A DNA stretch of 64,000 nucleotides from Rhizobium laguerreae (GCF_002008165.1 NZ_MRDM01000014.1:310001-374000), one strand, 5' to 3'; shown: positions 43,974-54,902, counted from the first letter of the stretch. Numbers and translations: made by a program. Notes: generated by a model from the sequence alone, not told the origin.

Positions 43974-45587
43974 TCACAGCTCGTCGTAATTGAACCAGTC
44001 GAAATCCGCGGCCTTCGCCCGGCCTGAGGTATCGAAGGCAAACACGCCGGCGAAAGCGCCGGTGAAGGAGCCGTGTTCGCCGCGTCCGCCCTCGTCTGAG
44101 ATCATGCCGGCATCGAGGACAGGGCCGATCGGTTGCCAGGCGCCTTTGCCTTCGGTCTGCCAGAAGAATTGCAGGTCGTTCTCCCGGATTTCCATGGCGA
44201 GCTGGACACGACCCTCGGCGGCAATCGCCACGCCGCTTTCGGCGGGAAAACTCAGGCGTCCGTTCGGGTAGTCGCCGTTGCAGGAGAGGATTGTCACGCA
44301 GCGGCCGAGTGTTTCGTGCAGCGTCACGGCAACAGCGTGAAATTTGTGACGGTTGTAGTAATGCGTCAGCCCCGCCACCTGCTGATAGGTGTCGGGTGAG
44401 AATTCGACCACAGTCTCGGCGCGGAAACTGTGATGTTCCTGGCGGCGGGCAACCAGCGACTGTTCGAACCAGGAGCCGATGCTTTCGCGCGCAAACAGGC
44501 GTAGATGGCCCGCACGATCCGTCAGGTTGAAGATGCGCGCCGGCTCTGGCGTGCGCAGCCATTGGAAATCGGCAGGCAGCGCCCCGCCGTCGAAGCTGTA
44601 TTCGCTGCGCATCGGCTTTTCCACCGGCACCGCGCCGGAGAGACCGGGCACATCGACGTCGGGCACGGTGGTGCCGTTTTCGAGGTAGAGCCAGTCGTCG
44701 TCGCGCCAGACGCACTTTTGCAGGGCGGTCTCGCGGCCCAGCGTGCAGCGCCGCTTCGGCGGCAGCGGCCGGCCGCAGAGATGCGTGTGGTAGGCCTCGC
44801 CCCCGGGCGTTTCGACATATTGGCCGTGCCCTGCCCGCTGAAGTACCGCGCCCGGGTGATCCTTAGAGGTGATGAGATGCATGTTCGGATGCATCTCATA
44901 GGGTCCGTCGATATTACGCGACCGCGCCATGGTCACGGCATGGTCGTAGCCGGTGCCGCCCTCGGCGGTGGTGAGGTAATACCAACCGTTGCGCTTGAAG
45001 AGATGCGGGCCTTCGACGAGGCCGAGCGGGCTGCCGGCGAAAATGTTCTTGATCGGCCCCTTCAGCGCCTTTGCCACCGGATCCCATTCCTGCAGCAGGA
45101 TGCCGTCGAAGGCCGGCGATTTCGGCGAGCCGCCATAGCTTTCGGTGCGGTGGTTCCACTGCATGTTGACGAACCATTTCCGGCCGTCATCGTCGTGGAA
45201 CAGCGAGGGATCGAAGCCGGAGGAATTGACATAGACCGGCTCGGACCATTCGGCCTCGATCGTGGGTGCCGTGACGATGTAGTTCGGCGCATCCTTGAAA
45301 TTGCCGTCGTAGCGCTTGACGTCGGTATAGACCAGCCAGAACTGCCCGTCGGCATAGGACAGGCACGGCGCCCAGATGCCGCAGCTATCGGGATTGCCGC
45401 GCATGTCGAGCTGCGATCTCCGCTCCAGCGGCCGGCGCACCAGCGTCCAGTTCGCCAGGTCACGCGAATGGTGGATCTGCACGCCGGGGTACCATTCGAA
45501 GGTCGAGGTGGCGATGTAATAATCCGCGCCAACGCGGCAGATCGACGGATCGGGATTGAACCCGGGCAGGATGGGATTGCGGATCAT
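43974..45587 (-). CDS. Glycoside hydrolase family 43 (beta-xylosidase/arabinofuranosidase type)
   Basis: A 537-residue cytoplasmic enzyme without a signal peptide. The five-bladed propeller domain starts with NPILPGFNPDPSICRVG (catalytic base Asp in NPDPS), goes on with YYIATSTFEWYPGVQIHHSRDL, and has the acid in LVEGPHLFK. The C-terminal beta-sandwich (about 330-537; RQEHHSFRAETVVEF) is that of GH43 xylosidases. It should split non-reducing xylose or arabinose from imported oligosaccharides. It is the last gene of the minus-strand oligosaccharide operon; the IS lies just behind it. Confidence 0.9.
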   Translation of the reverse strand: MIRNPILPGFNPDPSICRVGADYYIATSTFEWYPGVQIHHSRDLANWTLVRRPLERRSQLDMRGNPDSCGIWAPCLSYADGQFWLVYTDVKRYDGNFKDAPNYIVTAPTIEAEWSEPVYVNSSGFDPSLFHDDDGRKWFVNMQWNHRTESYGGSPKSPAFDGILLQEWDPVAKALKGPIKNIFAGSPLGLVEGPHLFKRNGWYYLTTAEGGTGYDHAVTMARSRNIDGPYEMHPNMHLITSKDHPGAVLQRAGHGQYVETPGGEAYHTHLCGRPLPPKRRCTLGRETALQKCVWRDDDWLYLENGTTVPDVDVPGLSGAVPVEKPMRSEYSFDGGALPADFQWLRTPEPARIFNLTDRAGHLRLFARESIGSWFEQSLVARRQEHHSFRAETVVEFSPDTYQQVAGLTHYYNRHKFHAVAVTLHETLGRCVTILSCNGDYPNGRLSFPAESGVAIAAEGRVQLAMEIRENDLQFFWQTEGKGAWQPIGPVLDAGMISDEGGRGEHGSFTGAFAGVFAFDTSGRAKAADFDWFNYDEL

Positions 45588-45681
45588 GACAGGGTCTCCT
45601 CCGACCGGCGGTGCTTTGCTGTACGTACATCAGATCATAGCAGAAAAAGGCCCAGAAGACTTGCCTCCGGGCCTGACGCGA

Positions 45682-46713
<1,032 letters not shown>

Positions 46714-47030
46714 CTGAATGTCTCCTTTATAAAATAGCTATATGTCGTCATGAGACATTATCGGCCCAAGAGATTGCCGGCACCTGCCCCTCATCCGGCT
46801 GGCGCCACCTTCTCCCCGTAAACGGGGCGAAGGGATATGCCGCGCCGTCTTCCTCAACCTCAACCTCGACGCTGCGTTTGGCACTGTCCCCTCTCCCCGT
46901 TTTTACGGGGGAGAGGGTTAGGGTGAGGGGCAGCCATCGGCACGAACCGGACAGCCGCGGGACAGGCCCGAGGTTGACGAAACTATTGTAACAAGCGCGC
47001 CGATAGGGCAATCCCAAGGCGCGCGTTCCT
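46714..47030. repeat. Rhizobial palindromic repeat, family C, copy 1
   Basis: The gap is largely filled by a 148-bp unit whose ends are TGCCCCTCA (46785-46793) and TGAGGGGCA (46924-46932). Inside are two hairpins: CCTTCTCCCCGT/ACGGGGCGAAGG around 46808-46832 and CTCTCCCCGT/ACGGGGGAGAG around 46891-46915. The remaining sequence shows no ORF. A related unit lies at 51531-51720. Confidence 0.65.
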
Positions 47031-48164
47031 CTACTTCAAAAGCGCCTGCGCTTCTTCGATGCCGAGGGCTGCCGGTTGCGTGCAGGTCGTGGTCAGGTCG
47101 ATGAAACGGCCCTCTTCGCCCGACTTCAGGATCGAGGTCATGACGTCGACGCCGTGCAGCGTGCGGTCGAGCGAGCAGCGCGCATCGCGGCCCTCGATCA
47201 GCGACATCGCCATGTCGGCCAAGCCGGCGGTGCGGTAGTTGGCGCGTGATCCGCTCGGGCTTTCCTGGTTGATCTTGCCGAATGGATGCTCCCAGTCATC
47301 GAGCGGCTTGATGTCCTTGTCACGGCCGCTTGCCTCGACCACGCCGCCGAAGAAATTCGGATCCGGCACGTAGAGCGAGCCGTCGGTGCCGTAGAGTTCC
47401 ATATTGGCATGGCGGTGCGACCACACGTCCCAGCTCGCCGTCAGCGTCACCGTGGCGCCGTTGACGAATTCGAGCAGCGCCTGGATCGTCGTCGGCGTCT
47501 TGACCGGGATGATTTCACCGTTGCGCGGCTGGCTGGTGATGGTGCGGGTCGGCGACGCCATCGAGGTCATGCCGCCGACACGTTTGACCGGGCCGATCAG
47601 GTTGATCAGGTTGGCGATGTAATAAGGGCCGAGATCGAGGATCGGGCCGCCGCCCGGCAGGAAGAAGAAATCCGGGTTCGGATGCCACATTTCCATGCCG
47701 GGGCTCATCACGTAGCAGGCGCCCGAGGTCACCCGGCCGATGCCGCCGTCGTCGATGAACTTGCGGGCGAGCTGATGGGCGCCGCCGAGGAACGTGTCGG
47801 GGGCGCAGCCGACGGCGAGGTTCTTTTCCTTGGCGATGCGACGAAGCTCCTCGCCCTCTTCGAGCGAAAGCACCAGCGGCTTTTCGGAATAGACGTGTTT
47901 TCCGGCCTCGAGGATCGCCCTCGATACCCGGAAATGCGCATCCGGGATCGTCAGGTTGACAACAACGTCGATCTCGTCATTGACGAGAAGCTCGTCGATC
48001 GTCTGCGCTTTGACGCCATATTCCTTGGCGCGCGCCTCGGCCGCCTGCACGTTGATATCGGCGCAAGCCAGCACCTTCAGCCCCTTGAAGAGCGGTGCCA
48101 GCGAAAAGTAAGTGGTGGAGATGTTGCCGCATCCGATGATGCCGACGCCAAGTTCCCTGGTCAT
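47031..48164 (-). CDS. Gfo/Idh/MocA-family NAD-dependent sugar oxidoreductase
   Basis: A 377-residue cytoplasmic dehydrogenase. The Rossmann motif is VGIIGCGNISTTYF, the conserved lysine lies in YSEKPLVLSLEEGEEL, and the second half has the alpha/beta sheet with ILDLGPYYIANLINLIG, typical of enzymes acting on inositols or sugar derivatives. The ATG is 9 bp behind the stop of the isomerase/epimerase gene. In this operon it probably oxidises an oligosaccharide-derived sugar, with the isomerase acting next; the order of the steps is inference. Confidence 0.9.
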   Translation of the reverse strand: MTRELGVGIIGCGNISTTYFSLAPLFKGLKVLACADINVQAAEARAKEYGVKAQTIDELLVNDEIDVVVNLTIPDAHFRVSRAILEAGKHVYSEKPLVLSLEEGEELRRIAKEKNLAVGCAPDTFLGGAHQLARKFIDDGGIGRVTSGACYVMSPGMEMWHPNPDFFFLPGGGPILDLGPYYIANLINLIGPVKRVGGMTSMASPTRTITSQPRNGEIIPVKTPTTIQALLEFVNGATVTLTASWDVWSHRHANMELYGTDGSLYVPDPNFFGGVVEASGRDKDIKPLDDWEHPFGKINQESPSGSRANYRTAGLADMAMSLIEGRDARCSLDRTLHGVDVMTSILKSGEEGRFIDLTTTCTQPAALGIEEAQALLK

Positions 48165-48173
48165 GATGAAGCC

Positions 48174-48935
48174 TCAATAGGTCTGGAAGGATGCGATCGA
48201 GCGGCTGATGTTGCGGTCGATGTCATTCGGGTTATCGTGTTCGACGACGTAGTGCTTGGCCCTGGTGGCGCGCAATGCCGTCATCAGCCTGGCCCACTCA
48301 ACCTTGCCGTGACCGACATCGGCCCAGCCGTCCTCGTCCTTCGCTTCGCCGGCCGGCGCGATGTCCTTGACGTGCACGGCGGTGATGCGGGACCCAAGCT
48401 TCTCGACCCAGGCGAAGGGATCGGCGCCGCCGCGGATAACCCAGGCGATATCGGCTTCCCAGGAAATATCGGGCGCGCCTTCGAAGATACGCTCGATCGG
48501 CCGCGAGCCGTCCTGCAGCTTGAAGAATTCGAAGTCATGATTGTGCCAGCCGAATTCGTAGCCAGCAGCCTTGTAGGGCTTGGCTATCTCCTGCAGACGC
48601 TTGCCGAAGGCGATCCAGCCGGCGGCGTCGGAGGGCCGCTGGTCAGCGGCCAAATGCGGCGCATAGATCGAATCCATGCCGAGAATCTTGGCAATATCAA
48701 GCGACTTCTCGACTTCCTTCTCCAGAAAATCAGGGCTGAAATGGCCGGTCGCCATGACCAGGCCATTCTTGTCGAGGTCGGCGCGAAGGCTCTTCAGCCC
48801 GGCATCATCGAGATCGGCATAGATGCCGCCGAAGCCCTCGACTTCGGCATAGCCAGCCTTGCCGAGCTTTTCGAAGATCGCCGAATAGGGCTGGAAGTTG
48901 CGGGCGCTATAGAGCTGGTAGCTGAGTTTCGTCAT
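48174..48935 (-). CDS. Sugar phosphate isomerase/epimerase (AP endonuclease family 2 fold)
   Basis: A 253-residue TIM-barrel protein of the xylose isomerase-like group. Metal-binding motifs are present: the Glu in YAEVEGFGGIYA, GYEFGWHNHDFEFF with two His, WEADIAWVIRGG and ITAVHVKDIAP. It acts on a keto sugar or inosose-like compound and is commonly paired with a Gfo/Idh/MocA dehydrogenase, as here. The start ATG 48935 is 6 nt from AAGGAG; ATG 48938 is too close to it. Confidence 0.87.
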   Translation of the reverse strand: MTKLSYQLYSARNFQPYSAIFEKLGKAGYAEVEGFGGIYADLDDAGLKSLRADLDKNGLVMATGHFSPDFLEKEVEKSLDIAKILGMDSIYAPHLAADQRPSDAAGWIAFGKRLQEIAKPYKAAGYEFGWHNHDFEFFKLQDGSRPIERIFEGAPDISWEADIAWVIRGGADPFAWVEKLGSRITAVHVKDIAPAGEAKDEDGWADVGHGKVEWARLMTALRATRAKHYVVEHDNPNDIDRNISRSIASFQTY

Positions 48936-48972
48936 CATGTTCTCCTTGGGCCTCGTGCCCATTCTTGCAAGA

Positions 48973-51432
48973 TCAATCCGCCGACTGGCAGGAATACAGG
49001 TCGTAGAACCGGAACTCCGGAAGCGCGCCACGATCAAGCGGCCGTGCCGGGGTAAAGGTGATGCGGCGGCTCTCGCCGGCCGCAAGATCGAAGGCGTTGT
49101 CGGAATATTTGCCATCGGTCTCGGTTTCGATCATCACGAAAAGCGCAAGTCCCTTTGCGGTGACGTTGATGTCGACGGCACCATTCTCCTCGACATATTC
49201 ATGGGTGACTGTCAGCCCTGCAGGTTCCAGCTCCAGCGCCTTGTAGGTACCTTTGACATGGTGCCCCTCGCCGCCGGTGCCGTTCGATGCGGTGAAACGC
49301 CAGGCAAGCAACGTTCCCTCGGGAATATCGGAAACGTCGATGCTCGTCGCTGTGACGGCCGCATCCGGCGAACATATGGCCTGTACGTCTCTCAGGTGCC
49401 GGCGCTCGCCCTGCGTCGTCAGCAGCGATATCGAAAGGTCGACGCTGACATCGGCAAGCGTATCGTTGACCAGCGAGAAGCGGATCGTCTTCTCGTCGTC
49501 GGAAGGAATGGCAGCGACCGCGACCGGCTGGAAGAAGCGCTTGACGAGATAGTGCATCGCCTTCCAGCGGCCGCCATAATCGAGGCTCGACCAGGAGGCG
49601 ACCGGCCAAGTGTCGTTGAGCTGCCAGTAGATCGTGCCCATACAATGGGGTTTGAGCGACCGCCAGTATTCCACCGCCGTCTTGATCGCCAGCCCCTGCT
49701 GGATCTGGGAGAGATAGACGAAATTCGGAAAATCCTTGGGGAATCGGAAATAACGGAACATCGTGCCGGCGATGCGCTCGTTGCCGCCGGCATTCTTCTG
49801 GTGCAGCTCCATGACCGGGGAAGCGACGTTCATGTCTTTCGCCTCGGCATAGGTCTTGATCACAGGCAGCGACGTATAGGACTGGAAACCGAATTCCGAG
49901 CAAAAGCGTGGACGCACCGAGCGGTAATTGTCGAACGACTTGTTCTCGTGCCAAACCGACCAGTAATGCATGTCGCCGGACCCGTCCGCATGCCAGGCAT
50001 CGCCGAAATCGAGATAACCGGAAGCCGGGCTCGACGGCCACCACAGCGCGCCGGGCAGCGCCTTTTTCACTGCCTGCTCGATCGTGCGGTTGAGGCGATC
50101 ATAGGAAACGAGATAGCGGTCGCGGTCCTTCCTCGATTCCTCGAACCAGGTGAGCGCCCCGACCAGTTCGTTGTCGCCGCACCAGAGCACGATCGAGGGA
50201 TGCGAGGAGAGCCGGCGCACCTGGTAGTCGACCTCGATCGTCACATTGTCGAGAAAGTCCTCGGTCGAGGGATAGAGGTTGCAGGCAAACATGAAGTCCT
50301 GCCAGACCATCAGGCCCAGCCGGTCGCAGAGATCGTAGAAATGATCCTGCTCATAGAAGCCGCCGCCCCAGACGCGGATCAGGTTCATGTTGGCGGCTTT
50401 GGCCGATTGCAGCAGGTCTTCGGTCTTCTCAGGCGAAGAGAGCGAAAACAGCGCGTCGGCCGGGATCCAGTTGGCGCCGCGGCAGAAGATCTCGCGGCCG
50501 TTGACCTTGAACGCGAAGCGGCTGCCGGCCGCATCCGGCGTCGTGACCAGTTCGACGGTGCGAAGACCGATCTGCTTGATCACCTCATCCGTCGGCAATT
50601 CGACGGAAAGCCTGTAGAGCGCCTGCTCGCCGCTGCCGGAGGGCCACCAGAGGCGCGGATTGTCGATATGGAAGAGGTGGTTGACATGGGTCTCGCCGTT
50701 GACGCCGACATCCAGGCGCACACGCTCGCCATCAAGGTCGAAATAGACCTGGGCAATATCTGGCCCCTTGGAAAACAGCGTCGCCGTCACTTTGAGATCG
50801 ACCGAACCGTCATTATTGTGGGTCTGGCGGGTGACGACGTGTTCGATGCGCGCCGTTTCGAGCTTTTTCAGCGCGATCGTCCCGTAAAGGCCGAGCGGGG
50901 CAATGGCAATGTTCCAGTCCCAGCCGAAATGGCATTGCGGCTTGCGCAGCATGTTGCCGTCGGGGATCGGCGAGTTGCCCGTGCTGTAAGGAATGTAGAA
51001 GGGCTGCTGCTTCTGTCGCGCAGCGCCGACGGCGATGTTGGAGGCAAAGACGATGCGGATGCTGTTATCGCCTGATTTCAGCATGCTGGAGACATCGGGC
51101 CGATAGCGGCGGAAGCTGTTGTCGGCTTCGAGCGCCAGAAAGCCGTTGACGTGGACGCTGGCAACCGTGTCGAGATAGTCGATATCGAGATACCAGTCGC
51201 CCTCGACCTCCTGCAGCGTGAAGCTGCGCTCGACCGCCCATTCGCGCTCGGCGACCCACTGCACCTTTTCCTCGTTGCGTCCAAAATAAGGATCGGGAAT
51301 CAGTCCTGCCCGGTGAAGCGCCGTGTGCACGTCGCCCGGCAGCATGATCGCTGTGCGGATCTCGCCGTCGACAGAGGCGAGCTGCCACGAACCGGAAAGG
51401 TCGATGTTGGGAGTAGTTGATCGATGCGTCAC
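48973..51432 (-). CDS. Glycoside hydrolase family 2 beta-mannosidase
   Basis: An 819-residue cytoplasmic enzyme. The N-terminal jelly-roll (LSGSWQLASVDGEIRTAIMLPG) is followed by immunoglobulin-like domains, the TIM barrel with acid/base Glu in VLWCGDNELVG and nucleophile Glu in RFCSEFGFQSY, and a C-terminal sandwich. The pattern PDPYFGRNEEKVQWVAEREW is specific for beta-mannosidases. No signal peptide is present, so it acts on imported mannosides. The start is GTG 51432, as no ATG fits the domain start. It follows the ABC genes with a repeat between. Confidence 0.92.
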   Translation of the reverse strand: MTHRSTTPNIDLSGSWQLASVDGEIRTAIMLPGDVHTALHRAGLIPDPYFGRNEEKVQWVAEREWAVERSFTLQEVEGDWYLDIDYLDTVASVHVNGFLALEADNSFRRYRPDVSSMLKSGDNSIRIVFASNIAVGAARQKQQPFYIPYSTGNSPIPDGNMLRKPQCHFGWDWNIAIAPLGLYGTIALKKLETARIEHVVTRQTHNNDGSVDLKVTATLFSKGPDIAQVYFDLDGERVRLDVGVNGETHVNHLFHIDNPRLWWPSGSGEQALYRLSVELPTDEVIKQIGLRTVELVTTPDAAGSRFAFKVNGREIFCRGANWIPADALFSLSSPEKTEDLLQSAKAANMNLIRVWGGGFYEQDHFYDLCDRLGLMVWQDFMFACNLYPSTEDFLDNVTIEVDYQVRRLSSHPSIVLWCGDNELVGALTWFEESRKDRDRYLVSYDRLNRTIEQAVKKALPGALWWPSSPASGYLDFGDAWHADGSGDMHYWSVWHENKSFDNYRSVRPRFCSEFGFQSYTSLPVIKTYAEAKDMNVASPVMELHQKNAGGNERIAGTMFRYFRFPKDFPNFVYLSQIQQGLAIKTAVEYWRSLKPHCMGTIYWQLNDTWPVASWSSLDYGGRWKAMHYLVKRFFQPVAVAAIPSDDEKTIRFSLVNDTLADVSVDLSISLLTTQGERRHLRDVQAICSPDAAVTATSIDVSDIPEGTLLAWRFTASNGTGGEGHHVKGTYKALELEPAGLTVTHEYVEENGAVDINVTAKGLALFVMIETETDGKYSDNAFDLAAGESRRITFTPARPLDRGALPEFRFYDLYSCQSAD

Positions 51433-51784
51433 GATATCGTTTCCGATTTACGTTTTTGAAAGAGACGGCGCATGGTCGTCGTCCGGTAGCTGTCGTTCGT
51501 CAGGGTCCGGTGGATGACTGAGGTTCCGGCTTGGCTTGGCTCCCCTCTTCTCCCCAGCGGGGAGAAGGTGGCCCGAAGGGTCGGATGAGGGGGCCACACG
51601 GCACACCCTTCATTGCCCCTCGCTTACGCTCAGTGCATTCGCTCCTGTTGTCGCTCACCCCCTCAACCGCCTGCCGGCACCTTCTCCCCGCTGGGGAGAA
51701 GAGATGTGTAGCAGCGCCTTGGTCCCCTTCTTCTCCGCTGGAGCCAGGGGAGCGGACAGGAGCGGTAGGAGGCCCGACGGCCAA
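51433..51784. repeat. Rhizobial palindromic repeat, family C, copy 2
   Basis: The 352-bp gap between the ATPase and mannosidase genes holds two nearly identical palindromes, CTTCTCCCCAGCGGGGAGAAG (51547-51567; 9-bp arms) and a second at 51681-51701 with the same arms and loop GCT. They share the TCTCCCC/GGGGAGA core and the neighbouring atgagggg-type sequence with 46785-46932. They might act as mRNA 3' barriers that keep the ABC part more abundant. No ORF. Confidence 0.65.
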
Positions 51785-52876
51785 TCAAATCCTGTCCTCC
51801 GTTTCGGCATCGAAGACCGAGGCGACCGACATGTCGAAGCTGAGCTTCACCTTGGCGCCGACATTGAAGCGGCGTGCGCCGTTGACGCGTACCGACATCG
51901 TGTGACCGGCATGTTTCAGCCACAGAAGATTGTCCGCGCCCATCGGCTCCTCGATATCGACGGTGGCATCATGTTCTTCGCCGCCGGTATTCTCGTTGAC
52001 CTTGATGTGTTCTGGACGAACGCCGAGCACCACCTTGCGGCCGGGCTGCAGCGTCTCGCTAGCGTCGTAGGCAGCGAGCGAGAAAATGACGCCGTTGGCC
52101 GAAAATGCAATGCCGTCGCCTGATTTGACCAGCTCGCCGCGCAGGAAATTCATCGACGGCGAGCCGATGAAGCCGGCAACGAACAGATTGCGCGGCCTGT
52201 TGTAGATCGTCGTCGGATCGTCGAGCTGCTGAATGATGCCGCTCTTCATGATGGCGATGCGGTCGGCAAGCGTCAGCGCCTCGATCTGGTCGTGGGTGAC
52301 GTAGATCATTGTATTCTTCAGCGACTGGTGCAGACGCTTGATCTCGACGCGCAGCTCCGAGCGAAGTTTGGCGTCGAGGTTGGACAGCGGCTCATCGAAC
52401 AGGAAGACGTCGACGTCGCGCACCAGTGCCCGGCCGATCGCCACGCGCTGGCGCTGACCGCCGGAAAGCTCGGCCGGCTTGCGCTTCAGGAGGGGCTGAA
52501 TCTGCAGGATTTCGGAGGCACGCGCCACCCGCTTGTCGATCTCTGCCTGCGGCACCTTGGCGACGCGAAGACCGAAGGACAGGTTCTTCTCGACGGTCAT
52601 CTGCGGATAGAGCGCATAGGATTGGAACACCATTCCGATGCCCCGGTCCTTCGGCTCTTCCCAGGTAACGTTCTTGCCCTTGATGAAGATCTGCCCTTCC
52701 GAGGCGTCGAGCAGGCCGGCGATGCAATTAAGCAAGGTCGACTTGCCGCAGCCGGACGAGCCGAGCAGCACCAGGAATTCGCCGTCGTTGATGTCGAGAT
52801 TGAGATCCTTCAGCACGCTGACCGAGCCGAAGTTTAGGGACAGATCCTTGATGGAGACGCTTGCATTCATATTCAT
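51785..52876 (-). CDS. CUT1 ABC transporter ATP-binding protein (MalK/UgpC type)
   Basis: A 363-residue ATPase. Walker [13 protein letters not shown], signature [15 protein letters not shown], Walker [16 protein letters not shown] and H-loop VTHDQIEAL are intact. The C-terminal regulatory OB-fold part carries LGVRPEHIKV. It energises the oligosaccharide transporter formed by the two permeases directly upstream, only 4 bp away. It differs clearly from the first CUT1 ATPase at 8.9-9.9 kb. Confidence 0.93.
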   Translation of the reverse strand: MNMNASVSIKDLSLNFGSVSVLKDLNLDINDGEFLVLLGSSGCGKSTLLNCIAGLLDASEGQIFIKGKNVTWEEPKDRGIGMVFQSYALYPQMTVEKNLSFGLRVAKVPQAEIDKRVARASEILQIQPLLKRKPAELSGGQRQRVAIGRALVRDVDVFLFDEPLSNLDAKLRSELRVEIKRLHQSLKNTMIYVTHDQIEALTLADRIAIMKSGIIQQLDDPTTIYNRPRNLFVAGFIGSPSMNFLRGELVKSGDGIAFSANGVIFSLAAYDASETLQPGRKVVLGVRPEHIKVNENTGGEEHDATVDIEEPMGADNLLWLKHAGHTMSVRVNGARRFNVGAKVKLSFDMSVASVFDAETEDRI

Positions 52877-52880
52877 GAGA

Positions 52881-53825
52881 TCAACCCTTCACTGCGCCGG
52901 CGGCGATGCCGCGGACGAAAAGCCGTCCCGACACGAAGTAGACGATGAGCGGCACCAGACCGGTGAGGATCGTTGCCGCCATGTTGACGTTGTATTCTTT
53001 CACGCCCTGGACGGAATTGACGATGTTGTTGAGCTGCACTGTCATCGGATAGGTATCCGGCCGGGTGAAAACCACGCCGAACAGGAAGTCGTTCCAGATG
53101 CCGGTCACCTGCAGGATCATCGCGACGACGAAAATCGGCAGCGACATCGGCAGCATGATCCGCAGGAATATCTGCCAGAAGCCCGCCCCGTCGACACGCG
53201 CCGCCTTGAACAACTCCTCCGGCAGCGACACGAAATAGTTGCGGAAGAGCAGCGTCAGGATCGGCATGCCGAAGATCGAATGGACGATGACGAGGCCGGT
53301 CAGCGTGCCGTAGATGCCGATTTCGCGCAGGATGATGACGATCGGATAGATCATCACCTGATAGGGAATGAATGCCCCGATGATCAGGATCGAGAAGAAA
53401 AGCTCGGATCCCCTGAAGCGCCAGTTGGCCAGCGCATAGCCGTTCACCGAGGCGATTGCGATCGAGATGATGACCGACGGCACCGTTATGCGAACCGAGT
53501 TCCAGAACCCACGCGACAGACCATCACAGTTCAGGCCGGTGCAAGCCTGCGCCCAGGCCTTCACCCAGGGTTCGAAAGTGATCTCTACCGGCGGCGAGAA
53601 GATGTTGCCGAGACGAATTTCCGGCATGCCCTTCAGCGAAGTCACGACCATCACATAGAGCGGCAGCAGATAGTAAAGCGCTGCGACGATCAGCGTACCG
53701 TAGAGCATAATGTTGCGCGCCGACAGCGCCGGGCGTGGCTTCGGGCCACTGGGGCCGTCGCCAAGCTTCGGCGCAACGGCGTCGATGCCGGCAGCAACGG
53801 TGTTGAGAGCTTCTATATTAGCCAC
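52881..53825 (-). CDS. CUT1 ABC transporter permease (MalG type)
   Basis: A 314-residue inner-membrane permease. The N-terminal 35 residues are cytoplasmic, then six membrane segments follow; the EAA loop is LPEELFKAARVDGAGFWQIF. GTG 53825 was chosen because GGAGG lies 8 nt before it; GTG 53840 would also be in frame. It overlaps the end of the MalF-type gene (stop at 53818) by a few bases. It works with the ATPase 4 bp downstream. Confidence 0.88.
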   Translation of the reverse strand: MANIEALNTVAAGIDAVAPKLGDGPSGPKPRPALSARNIMLYGTLIVAALYYLLPLYVMVVTSLKGMPEIRLGNIFSPPVEITFEPWVKAWAQACTGLNCDGLSRGFWNSVRITVPSVIISIAIASVNGYALANWRFRGSELFFSILIIGAFIPYQVMIYPIVIILREIGIYGTLTGLVIVHSIFGMPILTLLFRNYFVSLPEELFKAARVDGAGFWQIFLRIMLPMSLPIFVVAMILQVTGIWNDFLFGVVFTRPDTYPMTVQLNNIVNSVQGVKEYNVNMAATILTGLVPLIVYFVSGRLFVRGIAAGAVKG

Positions 53826-54723
53826 GCTTGCGCCCTCCACCGAATTCCAGATAGGCCCACGGAACGATGATGATCGCGACCGTGACCAGCATCATCGTCG
53901 AGGCGGCAAAGCCCTGCCCCAGGTTCTGTGCCTGAAACATGTAGTCGTAGACATATTTCGCCGGCACTTCAGAGGAAATGCCCGGTCCGCCCGATGTCTG
54001 CGCGACCACGAGGTCGTAGACCTTGACGATGCCGGAGGCGATGATCACGATCGTGGTGATGAAGACCGGCCGCATCATCGGGATGACGATGAAGAGATAG
54101 GTCCTCCACATCGGAATACCGTCCACGCGCGCCGCTTTCCAGATGTCCTCGTCAATGCCGCGGAGGCCGGCAAGCATCAGGCACATGACGAGACCCGTTC
54201 CCTGCCACAGCGCCGCGATCAGAATGCCGTAGATGACGATTTCAGGCGTATAGAGCGGATTGAAGGTGAAGCTCGTCCACCCGATAGAGCGCACCACCGC
54301 TTGAATGCCGAAGTCAGGGTTCAGAACCCATTGCCAGACGAGGCCCGTCACGATGAAGGACAGCGCGAAGGGATAAAGAAAGATGGTGCGGAAGGTGTTT
54401 TCGAAACGGATCTTCTGGTCCATCAGCGCGGCGAGCATGAAACCGATCACGAGGCTGAAGATCAGCGAGAGGATGCCGTAGACCGCCAGGTTCTCGATCG
54501 CCGTCACCCAGCGGGGTGCCGCCCAGAGGCGCTGGTACTGATCGAATCCGACAAAGCTCAACCGCGGAAGCAGTTTGGAATTGGTGAAAGAATAAAAGAT
54601 CGTCCAGAACGTGCCGCCGACAAAGATCACCAACGCTGTCAGGATCATCGGGATAGACGCAATCTTGGCATTCAGATTGCGCAGTAACTTGTTTGGCCGG
54701 CCTGCTCGCGCTTGACCCGTCAT
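53818..54723 (-). CDS. CUT1 ABC transporter permease (MalF type)
   Basis: A 301-residue permease with six membrane segments. The EAA loop reads IDEDIWKAARVDGIPMWRTY, and GGPGISSEVPAKYVYDYMF before the last helix is a common MalF block. GAGGAG 8 nt before the ATG at 54723 supports that start. It is coupled to the MalG-type gene by overlap. Confidence 0.9.
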   Translation of the reverse strand: MTGQARAGRPNKLLRNLNAKIASIPMILTALVIFVGGTFWTIFYSFTNSKLLPRLSFVGFDQYQRLWAAPRWVTAIENLAVYGILSLIFSLVIGFMLAALMDQKIRFENTFRTIFLYPFALSFIVTGLVWQWVLNPDFGIQAVVRSIGWTSFTFNPLYTPEIVIYGILIAALWQGTGLVMCLMLAGLRGIDEDIWKAARVDGIPMWRTYLFIVIPMMRPVFITTIVIIASGIVKVYDLVVAQTSGGPGISSEVPAKYVYDYMFQAQNLGQGFAASTMMLVTVAIIIVPWAYLEFGGGRKRG

Positions 54724-54858
54724 AAACACTTCTCCTCAATCGCAACTGCGACAGTAACAAAACGGCAAGACGCCGTCTGTCGTCCCCATCTCCGAACCTG
54801 TTGAAGATACCGGAGAGACGCCGCCACCCTCCGGACGATCACCGGCCGTCTGGACCGA

Positions 54859-54879
54859 TCCGGCCCCATGGGAGCCGGA
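54859..54879 (-). terminator. Hairpin between the binding-protein and permease genes
   Basis: TCCGGC (54859-54864) and GCCGGA (54874-54879) form a 6-bp stem with a 9-nt loop, 23 bp after the binding-protein stop on the minus strand. There is no T-run. It probably limits read-through or protects the binding-protein message. Confidence 0.45.
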
Positions 54880-54902
54880 CCGCAAGGCAGCAAGTCTGCT
54901 GA

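Noticed and set aside
47286..51075. Plus-strand frames of 589 and 712 residues opposite the dehydrogenase, isomerase and mannosidase genes
   Set aside because: They cross several real genes on the opposite strand and show no domain or ribosome site.
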